Shown piece by piece: positions 8,557-17,330 of a stretch of DNA of 48,331 nt (its first letter is position 1; each line of letters starts with the position of its first letter). Below the pieces are notes generated by a model. That model was not told the origin of the DNA and did no database searches. It worked only from the letters and a program-made list of their open reading frames with translations. The DNA is taken from NCBI GenBank assembly GCA_903928115.1, contig CAIYPP010000093.1:1-48331 (forward strand), written 5' to 3'. Position numbers and translations under genes: made by a program. Source of the stretch: an uncultured Planctomycetota bacterium (GTDB lineage Bacteria; Planctomycetota; UBA1135; GCA-002686595).

Positions 8557-9531
8557 CTAGAAGCCGTGGACGTGCTCGATCGCGTCGAGGACGCGGCGCG
8601 CGTCGGGCATGTAGTGGTGCTCGAGCGTATTCGGGAACGGCGTGTCGAAGCCCGTCACGCGCGCGACCGGAGCTTCCATGTACTCGATGATGTTCTCGGC
8701 GATCATCGCGCTGATCTCGCCGCCGAAGCCGCAGAAGCGCGGGGCCTCGTGGACGATCACCACGCGGCCGGTCTGCTTGGCGGCTTCGAGCACGCCCTCT
8801 TCGTCGAGCGGGAGCAGCGTGCGCAGGTCGACCACGAGGCAGTCGATGCCCTTCTCCGCGGCCTGCTCGGCCGCCTTCAGGCACACCGGCACCATCGCGC
8901 CGTAGCAGAACACCGTGACGTCCTTGCCCGTGCGCGCGGTGCGCAAGGTCGAGAGCGGCGTCGTGTAGTAGCCCTCGGGCACCTCGGCCTTGGCGGTGCG
9001 GTAGAGCGCCTTGGGCTCCATGAAGATCACCGGATCGGGATCCTCGATCGAGGCGAGCAGCAGCCCCTTGGCGTCCTCCGGCGTGGAGGGGATCACGACC
9101 TTCAGGCCCGGCGTGTGGCAGAAGTAGGCCTCGCCGGACTGCGAGTGGTACAGACCGCCGCGGATGCCGCCGCCGTAGGGCGTGCGGATCACCATCGGCA
9201 CGGTGTACTGGCCGCCGGAGCGATAGCGGAACTTGGCCGCCTCGCTCACGATCTGATCGAAGGCCGGGAAGATGAAGTCTTGGAACTGAATCTCCGGCAC
9301 GGGACGGAGGCCGTTGAGCGCCATGCCGATCGCCGCGCCGATGATGCCGTCCTCGGAGAGCGGCGTGTCGAAGCAGCGCTCCTTGCCGAACTCCTTGGTG
9401 AGCCCCTCGGTCGCGAGGAACACGCCGCCCTTGGGTCCGACGTCCTCGCCGAACACCAGCACGCTCTTGTCGCGGCGCATCGCGCACTTGAGCGCGTCGT
9501 TCACCGCCTGAACCATCGTCAACGTAGCCAT
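8557..9531 (-). CDS. bkdA2: 2-oxoisovalerate (branched-chain) dehydrogenase E1 beta subunit
   Basis: This 324-residue protein is the beta half of the thiamine-diphosphate-dependent E1 heterotetramer. It shows VFGEDVGPKGGVF near the N-terminus, the EIQFQDFIFPAFDQIVSEAAK stretch shortened here to key residues E, Q, D and Q, the loop YGGGIRGGLYHSQSGEA, and the C-terminal transketolase domain with VHEAPRFCGFGGE. The GGLYHSQS and later ALYR motifs resemble branched-chain rather than pyruvate E1 beta. It forms an operon with E1 alpha (30 bp upstream) and E2 (45 bp downstream). The length is normal for the family (about 325). Confidence 0.93.
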   Translation of the reverse strand: MATLTMVQAVNDALKCAMRRDKSVLVFGEDVGPKGGVFLATEGLTKEFGKERCFDTPLSEDGIIGAAIGMALNGLRPVPEIQFQDFIFPAFDQIVSEAAKFRYRSGGQYTVPMVIRTPYGGGIRGGLYHSQSGEAYFCHTPGLKVVIPSTPEDAKGLLLASIEDPDPVIFMEPKALYRTAKAEVPEGYYTTPLSTLRTARTGKDVTVFCYGAMVPVCLKAAEQAAEKGIDCLVVDLRTLLPLDEEGVLEAAKQTGRVVIVHEAPRFCGFGGEISAMIAENIIEYMEAPVARVTGFDTPFPNTLEHHYMPDARRVLDAIEHVHGF

Positions 9532-9561
9532 GTCGAATCTTCCTGCGTGGGTTCGTCGGGG

Positions 9562-10680
9562 TCAGAGCGGGAACTTGCCGTCGCCAGCGCCGGCGTCGCC
9601 CTTGCGCGCCGCGAGCTCGAAGGCGGCCTGGCCTTGGCGGCGCAGGTGCGCGGGGACGGTCGCGTAGACGTCGGAGAAGATGCTCTCCAGCTTCGGCGGC
9701 GGGGTGGACTCGGCCTCCTTGACGGCGGCGTTCACCTGCTCGATTGCGGCGGCGTAGAGCGCCTCGCCCTGCTCCTTGGTCCACAGCTTCTTCTTCTCGA
9801 GGTAGCGCTCGAAGCGCTGCACCGGATCCTTCTTGGCCCACGCCTCGACGAGCTCCTTGGGCACGTAGCGCGTCGGGTCGTCCGAGGTCGAGTGGCCGCC
9901 CATGCGGAAGGTGACCGCCTCGATCAGGGTCGGGCCGTCGCCGCGGCGCGCGCGCTCCACCGCTTCGGCCGTCACCTGACGCATGGCGAGCAGGTCGTTG
10001 CCGTCGACGCGCACGCCGGGCATCCCGTAGGCCTTGGCCTTGATGGCGAAGCTCTCGCTCGCGGTCTGCTCCTCGACGGGGCACGAGATCGCGTAGCCGT
10101 TGTTCTGGCACAGGAACACCACCGGCGCCTTCCAGACGCCCGCGAAGTTCATGCCGCTGTGGAAGCCGAGCGTCGACGTCGAGCCGTCGCCGAAGCTGAC
10201 GAGCGCGACGTGCTTCTCGCCCCGCAGCTTCATCGCATAGGCCGCGCCGACGGCCTGCGGGATCTGGGTGCCCAAGGGCGAGCTGATCGAAACGAAGCGA
10301 ATCGGCTTCTCGAACGAGAAGTGCACCGGCATCTGGCGGCCGCGAGCGGTGTCGCGGTCGTTGCCGAACATGTTGTGCATCATCTCGGTCGGCGTGACGC
10401 CGTGGTACAGCGCCACCCCGAAGTCGCGGTAGCTCGGGAAGATCCAGTCGGTGGTCTCGAGCGCACTCGCCGCCCCCACTTGGCAGGCCTCGACCCCCTT
10501 GTTGGGGATCGAGAAGCCGATGCGGCCCGAGCGCTGCAGCTTGAGGCAGACGTCGTCGAAGGCGCGCACCAACAGCATGGTGCGGTAGCAGTGCAACAGA
10601 CCCTCGGGCGAGAGCCGCGGGTCGTGTCCGACCGCGGCCCCGTCCGGGGCGATGACCGAGAGGGGTTCCTGGGCGCTCAT
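9562..10680 (-). CDS. bkdA1: 2-oxoisovalerate (branched-chain) dehydrogenase E1 alpha subunit
   Basis: This 372-residue protein is the thiamine-diphosphate-binding alpha subunit that decarboxylates branched-chain 2-oxoacids from Val, Leu and Ile and reductively acylates the E2 lipoyl arm. The cofactor motif GDGSTSTLGFHSGMNFA...NNGYAIS is clear. The loop GHSTSDDPTRY and the stretch QMPVHFSFEK...ISSPLGTQIPQAVGAAYA match branched-chain E1 alpha better than pyruvate E1 alpha (which usually reads HSMSDPG). The ATG at 10680 fits family length; upstream codons are low-complexity. It is the first gene of the operon, so the promoter should lie in the 374-bp gap to 11055. Confidence 0.93.
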   Translation of the reverse strand: MSAQEPLSVIAPDGAAVGHDPRLSPEGLLHCYRTMLLVRAFDDVCLKLQRSGRIGFSIPNKGVEACQVGAASALETTDWIFPSYRDFGVALYHGVTPTEMMHNMFGNDRDTARGRQMPVHFSFEKPIRFVSISSPLGTQIPQAVGAAYAMKLRGEKHVALVSFGDGSTSTLGFHSGMNFAGVWKAPVVFLCQNNGYAISCPVEEQTASESFAIKAKAYGMPGVRVDGNDLLAMRQVTAEAVERARRGDGPTLIEAVTFRMGGHSTSDDPTRYVPKELVEAWAKKDPVQRFERYLEKKKLWTKEQGEALYAAAIEQVNAAVKEAESTPPPKLESIFSDVYATVPAHLRRQGQAAFELAARKGDAGAGDGKFPL

Positions 10681-11054
10681 GGGGCTCTTCCCTCGGGTGC
10701 CGCGCCCCCACTCCGGCGGGAGTCGGGTCGGGACCTCGAAGACGCGCCATCGTAGCGACGCACCCCGCCTCCTTGGAACCCATGCGAGGCCCCCCCATCT
10801 GCCCCTTGTCGCGGGCCCTGCAGGGTGCCGTCGGGAGGGCGCGAGTCGCGTTCGCCCGCTCACGGACGGTCGAATCGGACCGAGCCGCCTCCCCGAGCCT
10901 CCGGCCCGGGCTCGTAGTCCCGAATGAGAACGCAGCCATCTCACTTCAAGGAGCGAAGGCGAGCTACTAAACGATGCGCCCGAAGCGTTCGATATTCGAC
11001 CGCCTCAGTCCCTCCCCCGCCGATTTCGACTCGGCACCCTTGTAACGACACGCC
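10681..11054. other. Intergenic gap between divergent bkd operon and small secreted-protein gene
   Basis: This 374-bp stretch must hold the promoters of the bkd operon (leftward) and of the 11055 gene (rightward). I see no convincing -35/-10 pair, operator palindrome or riboswitch-like fold. Short open frames in it have no family resemblance. Confidence 0.4.
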
Positions 11055-11693
11055 ATGAAGCAACTCGCAACTCTGCTCGTGTGTGCCTCCGCTGCGATTC
11101 CCCTCGCCTTCTCGCAGGAGAAGCAGGACATCCCGTCGCTCCCCAACACCGACGTCAAGTCCGCGCTCCTGCCCGAGCTCCCGACCCTGCTCGAAGAGAC
11201 CGTGCTCGCCGCCGCCGACGACGAGGACGCGTCCTCGGACGAAACCTCGCCGGGCTTCGCGAACCTCACGACCTGCGGTCAGGTCGTCGTGCGCTGCCCC
11301 TCGACGCCGAACTCGACGGGCTTCGGTGCCACGCTCTCCTCCGCCGGCGTCGCCAGCCTGACGACCCCCGGCTTCACGATGTCGGTCGCGGCCGCGCCCG
11401 CGAACCGTCCGGTCAAGTTCCTCTACAGCAGCGCCGCGGCGCAGCTGCCCTTCGGCGACGGCTGGATGTGCATCTCGCCGTACACCGGCCTGAGCCGCCT
11501 CGGCGGAGTCCTGCTGACGGACGCCGCGGGCATCGCGACGCTGCCGCTGGATTTCGCAGGCTCGCCGCTCCTGAACGGGACTTTCGCCGGCAACTCCACC
11601 TGGCACTTCCAGGCGTGGTTCCGCGACACGGGCGTGGTCGGCGGCACGGGCATCAACACGACCAACGCGCTGCGGGTCACGTTCTGCCCCTGA
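11055..11693 (+). CDS. Small secreted protein made of the shared C-terminal-type domain
   Basis: This 212-residue protein has a signal peptide (MKQLATLLVCASAAIPLAFSQ), an acidic linker (AAADDEDASSDE) and then a domain of about 140 residues. That domain resembles the C-terminal parts of the FG-GAP protein (4926-5348) and the TSP3 protein (25419-25844): a Cys-bearing start, xATLSSxG, a GF-hydrophobic strand, FLYSS corresponding to FYGxSG, a Cys at WMCIS corresponding to YLCVKS, and the near-C-terminal AWFRD. Function is unknown. That it exists alone, without a repeat domain, suggests the module folds and acts independently. A strong hairpin terminator follows at 11725. Confidence 0.75.
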   Translation: MKQLATLLVCASAAIPLAFSQEKQDIPSLPNTDVKSALLPELPTLLEETVLAAADDEDASSDETSPGFANLTTCGQVVVRCPSTPNSTGFGATLSSAGVASLTTPGFTMSVAAAPANRPVKFLYSSAAAQLPFGDGWMCISPYTGLSRLGGVLLTDAAGIATLPLDFAGSPLLNGTFAGNSTWHFQAWFRDTGVVGGTGINTTNALRVTFCP

Positions 11694-11724
11694 TCCGCGC
11701 TCGCGCGGACTTCGATTTCTCACG

Positions 11725-11755
11725 CGGGCCGGATGCCGTCGAGGCCTCCGGCCCG
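11725..11755 (+). terminator. Intrinsic terminator after the small secreted-protein gene
   Basis: A perfect 9-bp stem (CGGGCCGGA at 11725-11733, TCCGGCCCG at 11747-11755) with a 13-nt loop is followed by GTTGTTTT. It lies 32 bp after the stop codon. Confidence 0.75.
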
Positions 11756-11809
11756 GTTGTTTTCCCGGGGGCATCCGGCAGCGTTCGGGCTGCGTAGACG
11801 CCTCTCGAC

Positions 11810-12802
11810 ATGGCCGCAGAACGCGCACAGGTCGCCGTCATCGGCGCGGGAATCGCGGGCCTGTCCGCGGCGCGCGAGCTCGCGCGCCTCGGGCGAACGG
11901 TGACGGTGTTCGACAAGGGGCGCGGCCCGGGAGGACGCATCGCGACACGCCGCGCCGCACCGTTCCTGTTCGACCACGGCGCCCAGTACTTCACGGTGCG
12001 CGATCCGAGTTTCGCGAGCGCCATCGACTCGTGGCGCTCGGCGGGCGTGGTCGACCTGTGGCGAGGGCGCATCGTCGCCTTCGAGCAAGGGCTCGTGCGC
12101 TCCTCGAGCGATGTCGTCGAGCGTTTCGTCGGCGTGCCGGACATGAACTCGCTGCCCAAGTTCCTTGCGCGCGACCTCGATGTCCGCTGCAGCGTCAAGG
12201 TGGCACGCGCCGAGCGTCTCGCATCGGGCTGGGCGCTCTTCGACGAACATGGCGTCGCGCTCGGAGAGTTCGCGCAGGTTCTCGCCACGCTGCCCCACGC
12301 CCAACTGGTCGAACTCTTCCCGCACTCCGCGTCGTTGACCGACCGTGCGCGCGCATCCATCGTGCGTCCGTGCTGGGCCGTGCTCGCGGGGTTCGAAGCA
12401 CGACTGCCGCTCGACTTCGACGGAGCATTCTGCAACGACGCGACACTCGCGTGGATTGCACGCAACACATCCAAGCCGCAGCGTCCGGATGCCGAATCGT
12501 GGGTCTTACACGCGAGCGCGGAATGGAGCGCGGCGAACCTCGAGCTCGAACCGCGCGTGGTCGCCGAGGAAGTGCTGCGTGCGTTCGAGCGTCTCGCTGG
12601 GCGTGCTCTGCCGCGGCCGGTCCAGCTCGATGCGCATCGCTGGCGCTACGCCATTCCCGAGGCTTCCAAGGGCCCGACGGACACGGCGTGGCTCGACAAA
12701 GAGCTCGGACTCGCCGTCGCGGGCGACGGCTGCACGGGTGGGCGCGTCGAGGGCGCGTTCCTGAGCGGTCGGCGCGCGGCCGAGCTACTCGCCCGCGCCT
12801 GA
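11810..12802 (+). CDS. Renalase-like FAD-dependent oxidoreductase
   Basis: The 330-residue protein opens with a Rossmann FAD-binding motif (VIGAGIAGLSAARELARLG), followed by the renalase/amine-oxidase-type stretch FDKGRGPGGRIATRR and FDHGAQYFTVRDP. The C-terminus has the second FAD contact AVAGDGCTGGRVEGAFLSG. These are features of the small NAD(P)-binding, FAD-dependent family that includes renalase, which oxidises unproductive isomers of reduced nicotinamide cofactors. The substrate here is not determined by the sequence. It lies 19 bp from the stop of the convergent lipA gene and has no operon partners. Confidence 0.85.
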   Translation: MAAERAQVAVIGAGIAGLSAARELARLGRTVTVFDKGRGPGGRIATRRAAPFLFDHGAQYFTVRDPSFASAIDSWRSAGVVDLWRGRIVAFEQGLVRSSSDVVERFVGVPDMNSLPKFLARDLDVRCSVKVARAERLASGWALFDEHGVALGEFAQVLATLPHAQLVELFPHSASLTDRARASIVRPCWAVLAGFEARLPLDFDGAFCNDATLAWIARNTSKPQRPDAESWVLHASAEWSAANLELEPRVVAEEVLRAFERLAGRALPRPVQLDAHRWRYAIPEASKGPTDTAWLDKELGLAVAGDGCTGGRVEGAFLSGRRAAELLARA

Positions 12803-12821
12803 CGCTCACCGTACGCGCAAG

Positions 12822-13769
12822 TCAGCTCTGCGTGGACTGCGCGGCGCGACGCTCGCGCACCAATCGCATCGCGAAGAACTCGCCAGCCTTGTACGACGAG
12901 CGCACGAGCGGCCCCGAGGCGACGTACTTGAAGCCGAGCTTCTCGCCGAAGACCTGCAAGTCGAAGAAGCGCTCCGGCGTGACCCACTCGCGGACAGGCG
13001 CGTGCTGCGCGGTCGGCCGCAGGTACTGCCCCAGCGTGAGGAAGTCGACGTCAGCGGCGCGCAGTAGTTCCATCGACTCGACGAGCTCGTCGTGCGTCTC
13101 GCCGAGTCCGAGCATGATCGAAGACTTGGTGAAGACGCCGGGCTGATGACGCTTCGCTCCGCGCAGAGTCTCCAGCGAACGCTCGAAAGAGCAGCGCGGA
13201 TCGCGAATCTTGCGCTGCAGCCGCGCGACGACCTCGACGTTGTGCGCGAGCACGTCGGGCGCAGCGACCATCAGGGTCTCGAGCTGCTCGCCTTGGTAGT
13301 CAGGAATCAGCGTCTCGACCACGGTCTCGGGCGCGCGCGAGCGGATCTCGCGGATGCACTGCGCGTAGTGACCCGAGCCGCCGTCGGGCAGGTCGTCGCG
13401 ATCGACCGACGTGATCACGACGTAGCCGAGCTTCATCGCCGCCACGGCCTGTCCGACATGCGCGGGCTCGTCGGGGTCCGGCGGCGCGGCCTTGAGCACG
13501 GTCTTCACGGCGCAGAAGCGGCAGCGGCGCGTGCACTCGTCGCCGAGCACCATCAGCGTCATCGTCGCGTGCTCGCCCTTCCAGCACTCGCCGATGTTCG
13601 GGCAGCGCGCCTCTTGGCAGACCGTGTGGAGCTTGAGCTCCTGCGTCAGGGTCTTGAGGCGCGCGTAGCCCTCGCCGCCCGGCAGCGGAACCTTCAGCCA
13701 CGAAGGCTTCGGGCTCTTCATCGGGATCTGCGGGGCGCGGGTGCCGGTCTGCGGGTGTTCTTCGCTCAC
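12822..13769 (-). CDS. lipA: Lipoyl synthase
   Basis: LipA inserts two sulfur atoms into protein-bound octanoyl groups to make lipoyl cofactor. Both iron-sulfur motifs are present: the auxiliary-cluster Cys set CQEARCPNIGEC and the radical-SAM CTRRCRFC; the C-terminal RSSY that caps the auxiliary cluster is also present (VRSSYKAGE). The GTG at 13769 (315 residues) is preferred because a purine-rich GAGAG precedes it and the codons after it have coding-like third positions; an ATG at 13721 and a GTG at 13802 are alternatives. LipA would supply the cofactor for the E2 encoded about 4 kb away. No lipB is seen next to it. Confidence 0.95.
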   Translation of the reverse strand: MSEEHPQTGTRAPQIPMKSPKPSWLKVPLPGGEGYARLKTLTQELKLHTVCQEARCPNIGECWKGEHATMTLMVLGDECTRRCRFCAVKTVLKAAPPDPDEPAHVGQAVAAMKLGYVVITSVDRDDLPDGGSGHYAQCIREIRSRAPETVVETLIPDYQGEQLETLMVAAPDVLAHNVEVVARLQRKIRDPRCSFERSLETLRGAKRHQPGVFTKSSIMLGLGETHDELVESMELLRAADVDFLTLGQYLRPTAQHAPVREWVTPERFFDLQVFGEKLGFKYVASGPLVRSSYKAGEFFAMRLVRERRAAQSTQS

Positions 13770-13846
13770 GCGGGGGCTCTCGAGAACGCGAGAAGATAGC
13801 ACACCGCCGCCGAGGTTCAGCGGCGAGCGGGCGCTACCGTACGGCC

Positions 13847-15016
13847 ATGCAAGAGCGCGCGGCCGCTATCGACGCTTCGCGACGACGCGGACCACTCCGC
13901 GAGGCTTGGAGCTCGCTCGGGCTCGCCGCGAAGCTCGCGCTCGCCGCCGCTGCGTCCGCAGCCATCGCGCGCGCCGTCGCGAGCTGGACACCGGATTGGA
14001 CGGAGTCGGGCTACTCGCGCGGGCTCTATCCATGGATCCAGCGCGTGCAGAGCGCGGTTGCGCGAAACAGTCCGATCTCCCTCGGCGAAGTGACCACGGT
14101 TGTGGCGATCGGCGTGGCGCTGACCCTCTGCGTGCGCGCAGCTCGAGCGGCGCTGGCACATGCTCCCGACCATGCGGCCAACACTGTGCGCGAGCTCCTG
14201 CGACTCGTTGCACTCTGCGGCGCCTTGTACGCGGTCTACATGTTCGGTTGGGCGCTCAACTACGCGCGGGCACCGTACGCGCAGGGGACTGCGCTGGAGC
14301 TTCGAGCGGCCGATGCCGCGGAGATCGAAGACGCGACGCGCGAGTGGATGCAGCGCGCGCGCGAGCTCCGCGATCAACTCGGCGAAGGCACCGAAGGGAC
14401 CGTGAAGCTGCAGATCGAGTTCGACGAGCTCGCACGCCTCGTCGACGCGGCTTGGGAGCGAGCGGCCGCCCGTGACTCCCGACTCGCAGGCCCCACGCCG
14501 GCGCTCCGCGCGTCGAACGTCTCGTCTTGGATGAAGTCCGCGGGGATCTCGGGCATCTACTGGCCGTTCACGGGCGAGCCCCACATCAACACACTCGTGC
14601 CTCCATCGCAGCTCGCCTTCTCGGCGCTGCACGAAGTCGCCCACCAGCGCGGCTTCGCGCGCGAAGACGAGGCCAACTACCTCGCGTGCCGCTTGGGCGC
14701 GGACTCCGAAGATGCTCGGCTCGCGTACCCCGCCGCGCTCCAAGCCTTCCTGCACCTCTCGAGGAGCCTGCGGGAGGCCGATGCCGAGCGCGCGAAGGAG
14801 CTTGAAGCCGACGTACCCGCGGCGCTGCGTCGGGACCGCGCGGCGCTCGCGGCCTTCTGGAAGCCCTCGACGCAGTTCGTCGCCTCCGTGCGCGAGGTCT
14901 CGTCCCAAGTGAACGATGCGTATCTCAAGTCGCAGGGCCAAGCGCAGGGCGTTCGAAGCTACGGACGCATGGTCGATCTCTTGCTCGCCGAGCGCCGCGC
15001 CGCGCAGGCGCGGTGA
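13847..15016 (+). CDS. DUF3810 membrane-anchored zincin-like protein
   Basis: This 389-residue protein has two hydrophobic segments in the first 135 residues (around 25-48 and 84-100) and a third near 122-140, then a long soluble part. A metalloprotease-type HEVAH motif occurs in SALHEVAHQRGFAREDEANYLA, matching the DUF3810 family where HExxH plus a downstream Glu suggests a zinc site. The family is uncharacterised; peptidase activity is an inference from the motif. It is divergent from lipA (77 bp) and its stop lies 15 bp from the stop of the TMTC-like gene. The Ala-rich composition is typical of the neighbours. Confidence 0.85.
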   Translation: MQERAAAIDASRRRGPLREAWSSLGLAAKLALAAAASAAIARAVASWTPDWTESGYSRGLYPWIQRVQSAVARNSPISLGEVTTVVAIGVALTLCVRAARAALAHAPDHAANTVRELLRLVALCGALYAVYMFGWALNYARAPYAQGTALELRAADAAEIEDATREWMQRARELRDQLGEGTEGTVKLQIEFDELARLVDAAWERAAARDSRLAGPTPALRASNVSSWMKSAGISGIYWPFTGEPHINTLVPPSQLAFSALHEVAHQRGFAREDEANYLACRLGADSEDARLAYPAALQAFLHLSRSLREADAERAKELEADVPAALRRDRAALAAFWKPSTQFVASVREVSSQVNDAYLKSQGQAQGVRSYGRMVDLLLAERRAAQAR

Positions 15017-15031
15017 TTCGCAGCCTGCGCG

Positions 15032-16948
15032 CTACTTGCCGCGCAGCTGTCGCGCGCGTGCACTCGACTGCGTGGCAGCTGCCGCGTTTCCAGTGAGCTG
15101 CTCCAGATCCGCCTTCAGCTCCCACACCAGCGCGTCTCCGCCGTGGTAGGGAAGCGCGGCATCGAGCGTCGCGAGCCCCTCGGCAAATCGGCCTTCGAGC
15201 TTCAGCGCCTGCGAGAGATTGACCCGCGGAGCGAGCTCGGCGGGCTTCACCGCAACCGCACGCCTCAGCAACTCGATCGACTCGGCGCGCGTCGAGGGTT
15301 CGCGCAGAAGCATCTCCCCCAGATTGCACAGCGCCACGAACTGCTGCGGGCGGCGAGTGACAACTAAGCGATAGTGACTCTCCGCCTCGTCGCGCTCGCC
15401 ACGCGCAAGGAGCGACGCCGCGAGCTTGTTGTGCGCTTCGGGATAGAAGAACCCGGCGCCGTCGCGAACTTCGATCGCGCGGCGGTAGCAATCCTCTGCT
15501 TCCGCCGTCTTGCCGAGCTGGGCTTCGCTGTCGCCGAGCAGAGTCCAACCCACGGCGGCACCCGGATTCTGCTCCAGCGTGACGCGCCACAAGGACTCCT
15601 GCGTGCGCCAGTCGATCGAGCGCATCGCGGAGCGCATGCCGAAGCCAGCGACCACGAGCACGAGCGCACCCCACGCCACCCATCGGCTGCGCTCGATCGC
15701 CGCGCCGAAGAGCGCGCCGAGAGCGAGCGCGAACCCGAGCGAGGGCAAGAACACGAGTCGATCCGCGCGTGCCGTGCCGATCGGGAACAGCAGATTGCTG
15801 ACCGGCAGGATCGCGACGAAGAACCAAGCGATTCCCGCGAGCGCAAGCCAGCCCTTCTGGACGCGCAGTGCGTACACGACGCCGGCGAGCGCCAGCCACA
15901 TCCCCAAGGATGCGAGCACCCACACGTCGCCGAGCGAGCGCGGCGCGAGATCGCGATAGTCCGAATATTCGGCGCAGAGCTGGAGTGGAAGGAAGAGCTG
16001 CGCCACGTACTTGGCGAGCACCTCGCTCGCGAGCAGCCAGCGCTCGAACAGACTCGCAGCGGCCATCGTCTCCTGCACGGCGACCTCGAAGCCACCCACC
16101 GCGGACTGGCGCAGGATGAGGAACAGCACGAGCGGGATCGCGTACGCCGCGTAGAGTCCGAGGCGCATCATCACGACGCGCCACGAGCCGCGTGCGACGA
16201 GCGCGAAGTCGAGAACGAGCAGCAGCGCGGGCAAGACCGCGACAGATTCCTTGAAACACAGTGCGACGAAGTAGAGCGCGATGGCGACCACGTGCAGCCA
16301 GCGGCCGGGCGACGCAGCGGGCTCGCTCGCGACCTCTCCCCGACGCCGTTCCGCGCGCGACAAGACGCGCTCTTCCACACCCCTCGGCGGAGCCACGTAC
16401 GCGAAGTGCGCCAGCGCCGCGAGCACGCCGAACAGCGCGGCCCCGAGCTCGGCCAAGCCCACGCCGTTCGCCACGACCTCCGTGTGCACCGGATGCAGGC
16501 CGTAGAGCAGCGCCACCGCGATGGCGACAGGCCGCGAATCCACGAGGCGACGCACGAGCGCGTACACCGCCGCCGCGAGCAGCCCATTCACCAGCACGTT
16601 CGCGAGGTGGACGCCGAAGGGCCCCGCTCCGAAGACCGCCCGCAGGAGCGCCAAGCTCCAAATGAAGAGCGGTCGGTACAGGCCATTGTTGCCGTCCGCG
16701 TCGCTCAGGTTCGGCGCCGTGAAGAACAGCCGGAGATTCCACGTGTCGTCGAGCCGCGGGTTGTCCCGAATCACCCCCAAGTCGTCGTAGACGAACTCAT
16801 TGGGAAGCGAAGTCGCGAAAGCTGCAAACGCGAGGACCGCCACGAGCGCGGCCCACACCCCATCGAGCCCCCACGACCAAGCCCCTGCAGGGCCAGGGCC
16901 TCGACTCGACGTCACGCCCCCCGCACTCGCTCTCGACTCGGATTTCAT
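15032..16948 (-). CDS. TMTC-like polytopic membrane protein with C-terminal TPR repeats
   Basis: This 638-residue protein has an N-terminal multi-span membrane region that resembles the eukaryotic TMTC and bacterial DUF1736-type glycosyltransferase-fold (GT-C) proteins: NEFVYDDLGVIRDNP after the first membrane span (the acidic DD pair being the likely catalytic position), HPVHTEVVANGVGLAELGAALFG, and CFKESVAVLP. Several more spans follow, then TPR units (GWTLLGDSEAQLGKTAEAEDCY, AHNKLAASLLARGERDEAESHY, ALCNLGEMLL, APRVNLSQAL). TMTC proteins O-mannosylate cadherins; a bacterial role in protein or lipid glycosylation is inference. The ATG at 16948 is chosen because the membrane region follows shortly; upstream sequence is not coding-like. 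Confidence 0.8.
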   Translation of the reverse strand: MKSESRASAGGVTSSRGPGPAGAWSWGLDGVWAALVAVLAFAAFATSLPNEFVYDDLGVIRDNPRLDDTWNLRLFFTAPNLSDADGNNGLYRPLFIWSLALLRAVFGAGPFGVHLANVLVNGLLAAAVYALVRRLVDSRPVAIAVALLYGLHPVHTEVVANGVGLAELGAALFGVLAALAHFAYVAPPRGVEERVLSRAERRRGEVASEPAASPGRWLHVVAIALYFVALCFKESVAVLPALLLVLDFALVARGSWRVVMMRLGLYAAYAIPLVLFLILRQSAVGGFEVAVQETMAAASLFERWLLASEVLAKYVAQLFLPLQLCAEYSDYRDLAPRSLGDVWVLASLGMWLALAGVVYALRVQKGWLALAGIAWFFVAILPVSNLLFPIGTARADRLVFLPSLGFALALGALFGAAIERSRWVAWGALVLVVAGFGMRSAMRSIDWRTQESLWRVTLEQNPGAAVGWTLLGDSEAQLGKTAEAEDCYRRAIEVRDGAGFFYPEAHNKLAASLLARGERDEAESHYRLVVTRRPQQFVALCNLGEMLLREPSTRAESIELLRRAVAVKPAELAPRVNLSQALKLEGRFAEGLATLDAALPYHGGDALVWELKADLEQLTGNAAAATQSSARARQLRGK

Positions 16949-17330
16949 CGCAGATCGCGCGCCCCATTGCTCCGAGGCGTCTTCGCACGTCCCGCAGAGC
17001 GGCGAAACGCCGCTGGAGGGTCGAACGCGGAACTCCCGGTCCGACTGGAGCGAAGCGGAAGATAGTCTCCCACCGCTCGCATCCGTCTGACATTCGTGTG
17101 AGACGCGGGGCCCTCGCCCAGCTGTGGACGGCCCCGTCCCCGCTCGTGGGGGCCCAGGCGAGTTCCGCCGCCAAGGGCTCTGCCCCGCGGTCCGCAGGTC
17201 TCCGAGCACGGGGGGGGCGCCCCGACCAAGGGGACCCTCGCTGCCAACTGGGGCCTCCGAGCTGAGACGCATCTTGATCGAATACCGCGGGGAAACCTCA
17301 CACGACTTTCGAGAGCGTCACGAGCGCGCC
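16949..17330. other. Intergenic gap between divergent TMTC-like gene and psd
   Basis: This 382-bp region should hold both divergent promoters. It contains a small perfect hairpin (AGCGGCG-AAA-CGCCGCT, 16998-17014), which would lie in the 5' leader of the TMTC-like transcript. Apart from that I see no gene, RNA family or clear promoter. Confidence 0.4.

Noticed and set aside
6856..10680. Calling the 2-oxoacid dehydrogenase a pyruvate dehydrogenase
   Set aside because: The E1 alpha loop HSTSDDPTRY and the E1 beta ALYHSQS-type loop (here GLYHSQS) fit branched-chain enzymes better. The pyruvate option is kept only as a lesser alternative.
6643..10755. A very long plus-strand open frame opposite the bkd operon
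   Set aside because: It is the mirror of three well-matched bkd genes. High GC keeps stop codons rare on the opposite strand, and the translation (His/Arg/Ala-rich, no domain) is not protein-like.
16998..17014. A riboswitch or ncRNA in the gap before psd
   Set aside because: The only clear fold is a 7-bp hairpin with a 3-base loop, too small to support a known RNA family.
15374..17065. A plus-strand frame opposite the TMTC-like gene
   Set aside because: The minus-strand protein has clear transmembrane helices and TPR units; the plus-strand product is charged and low-complexity.
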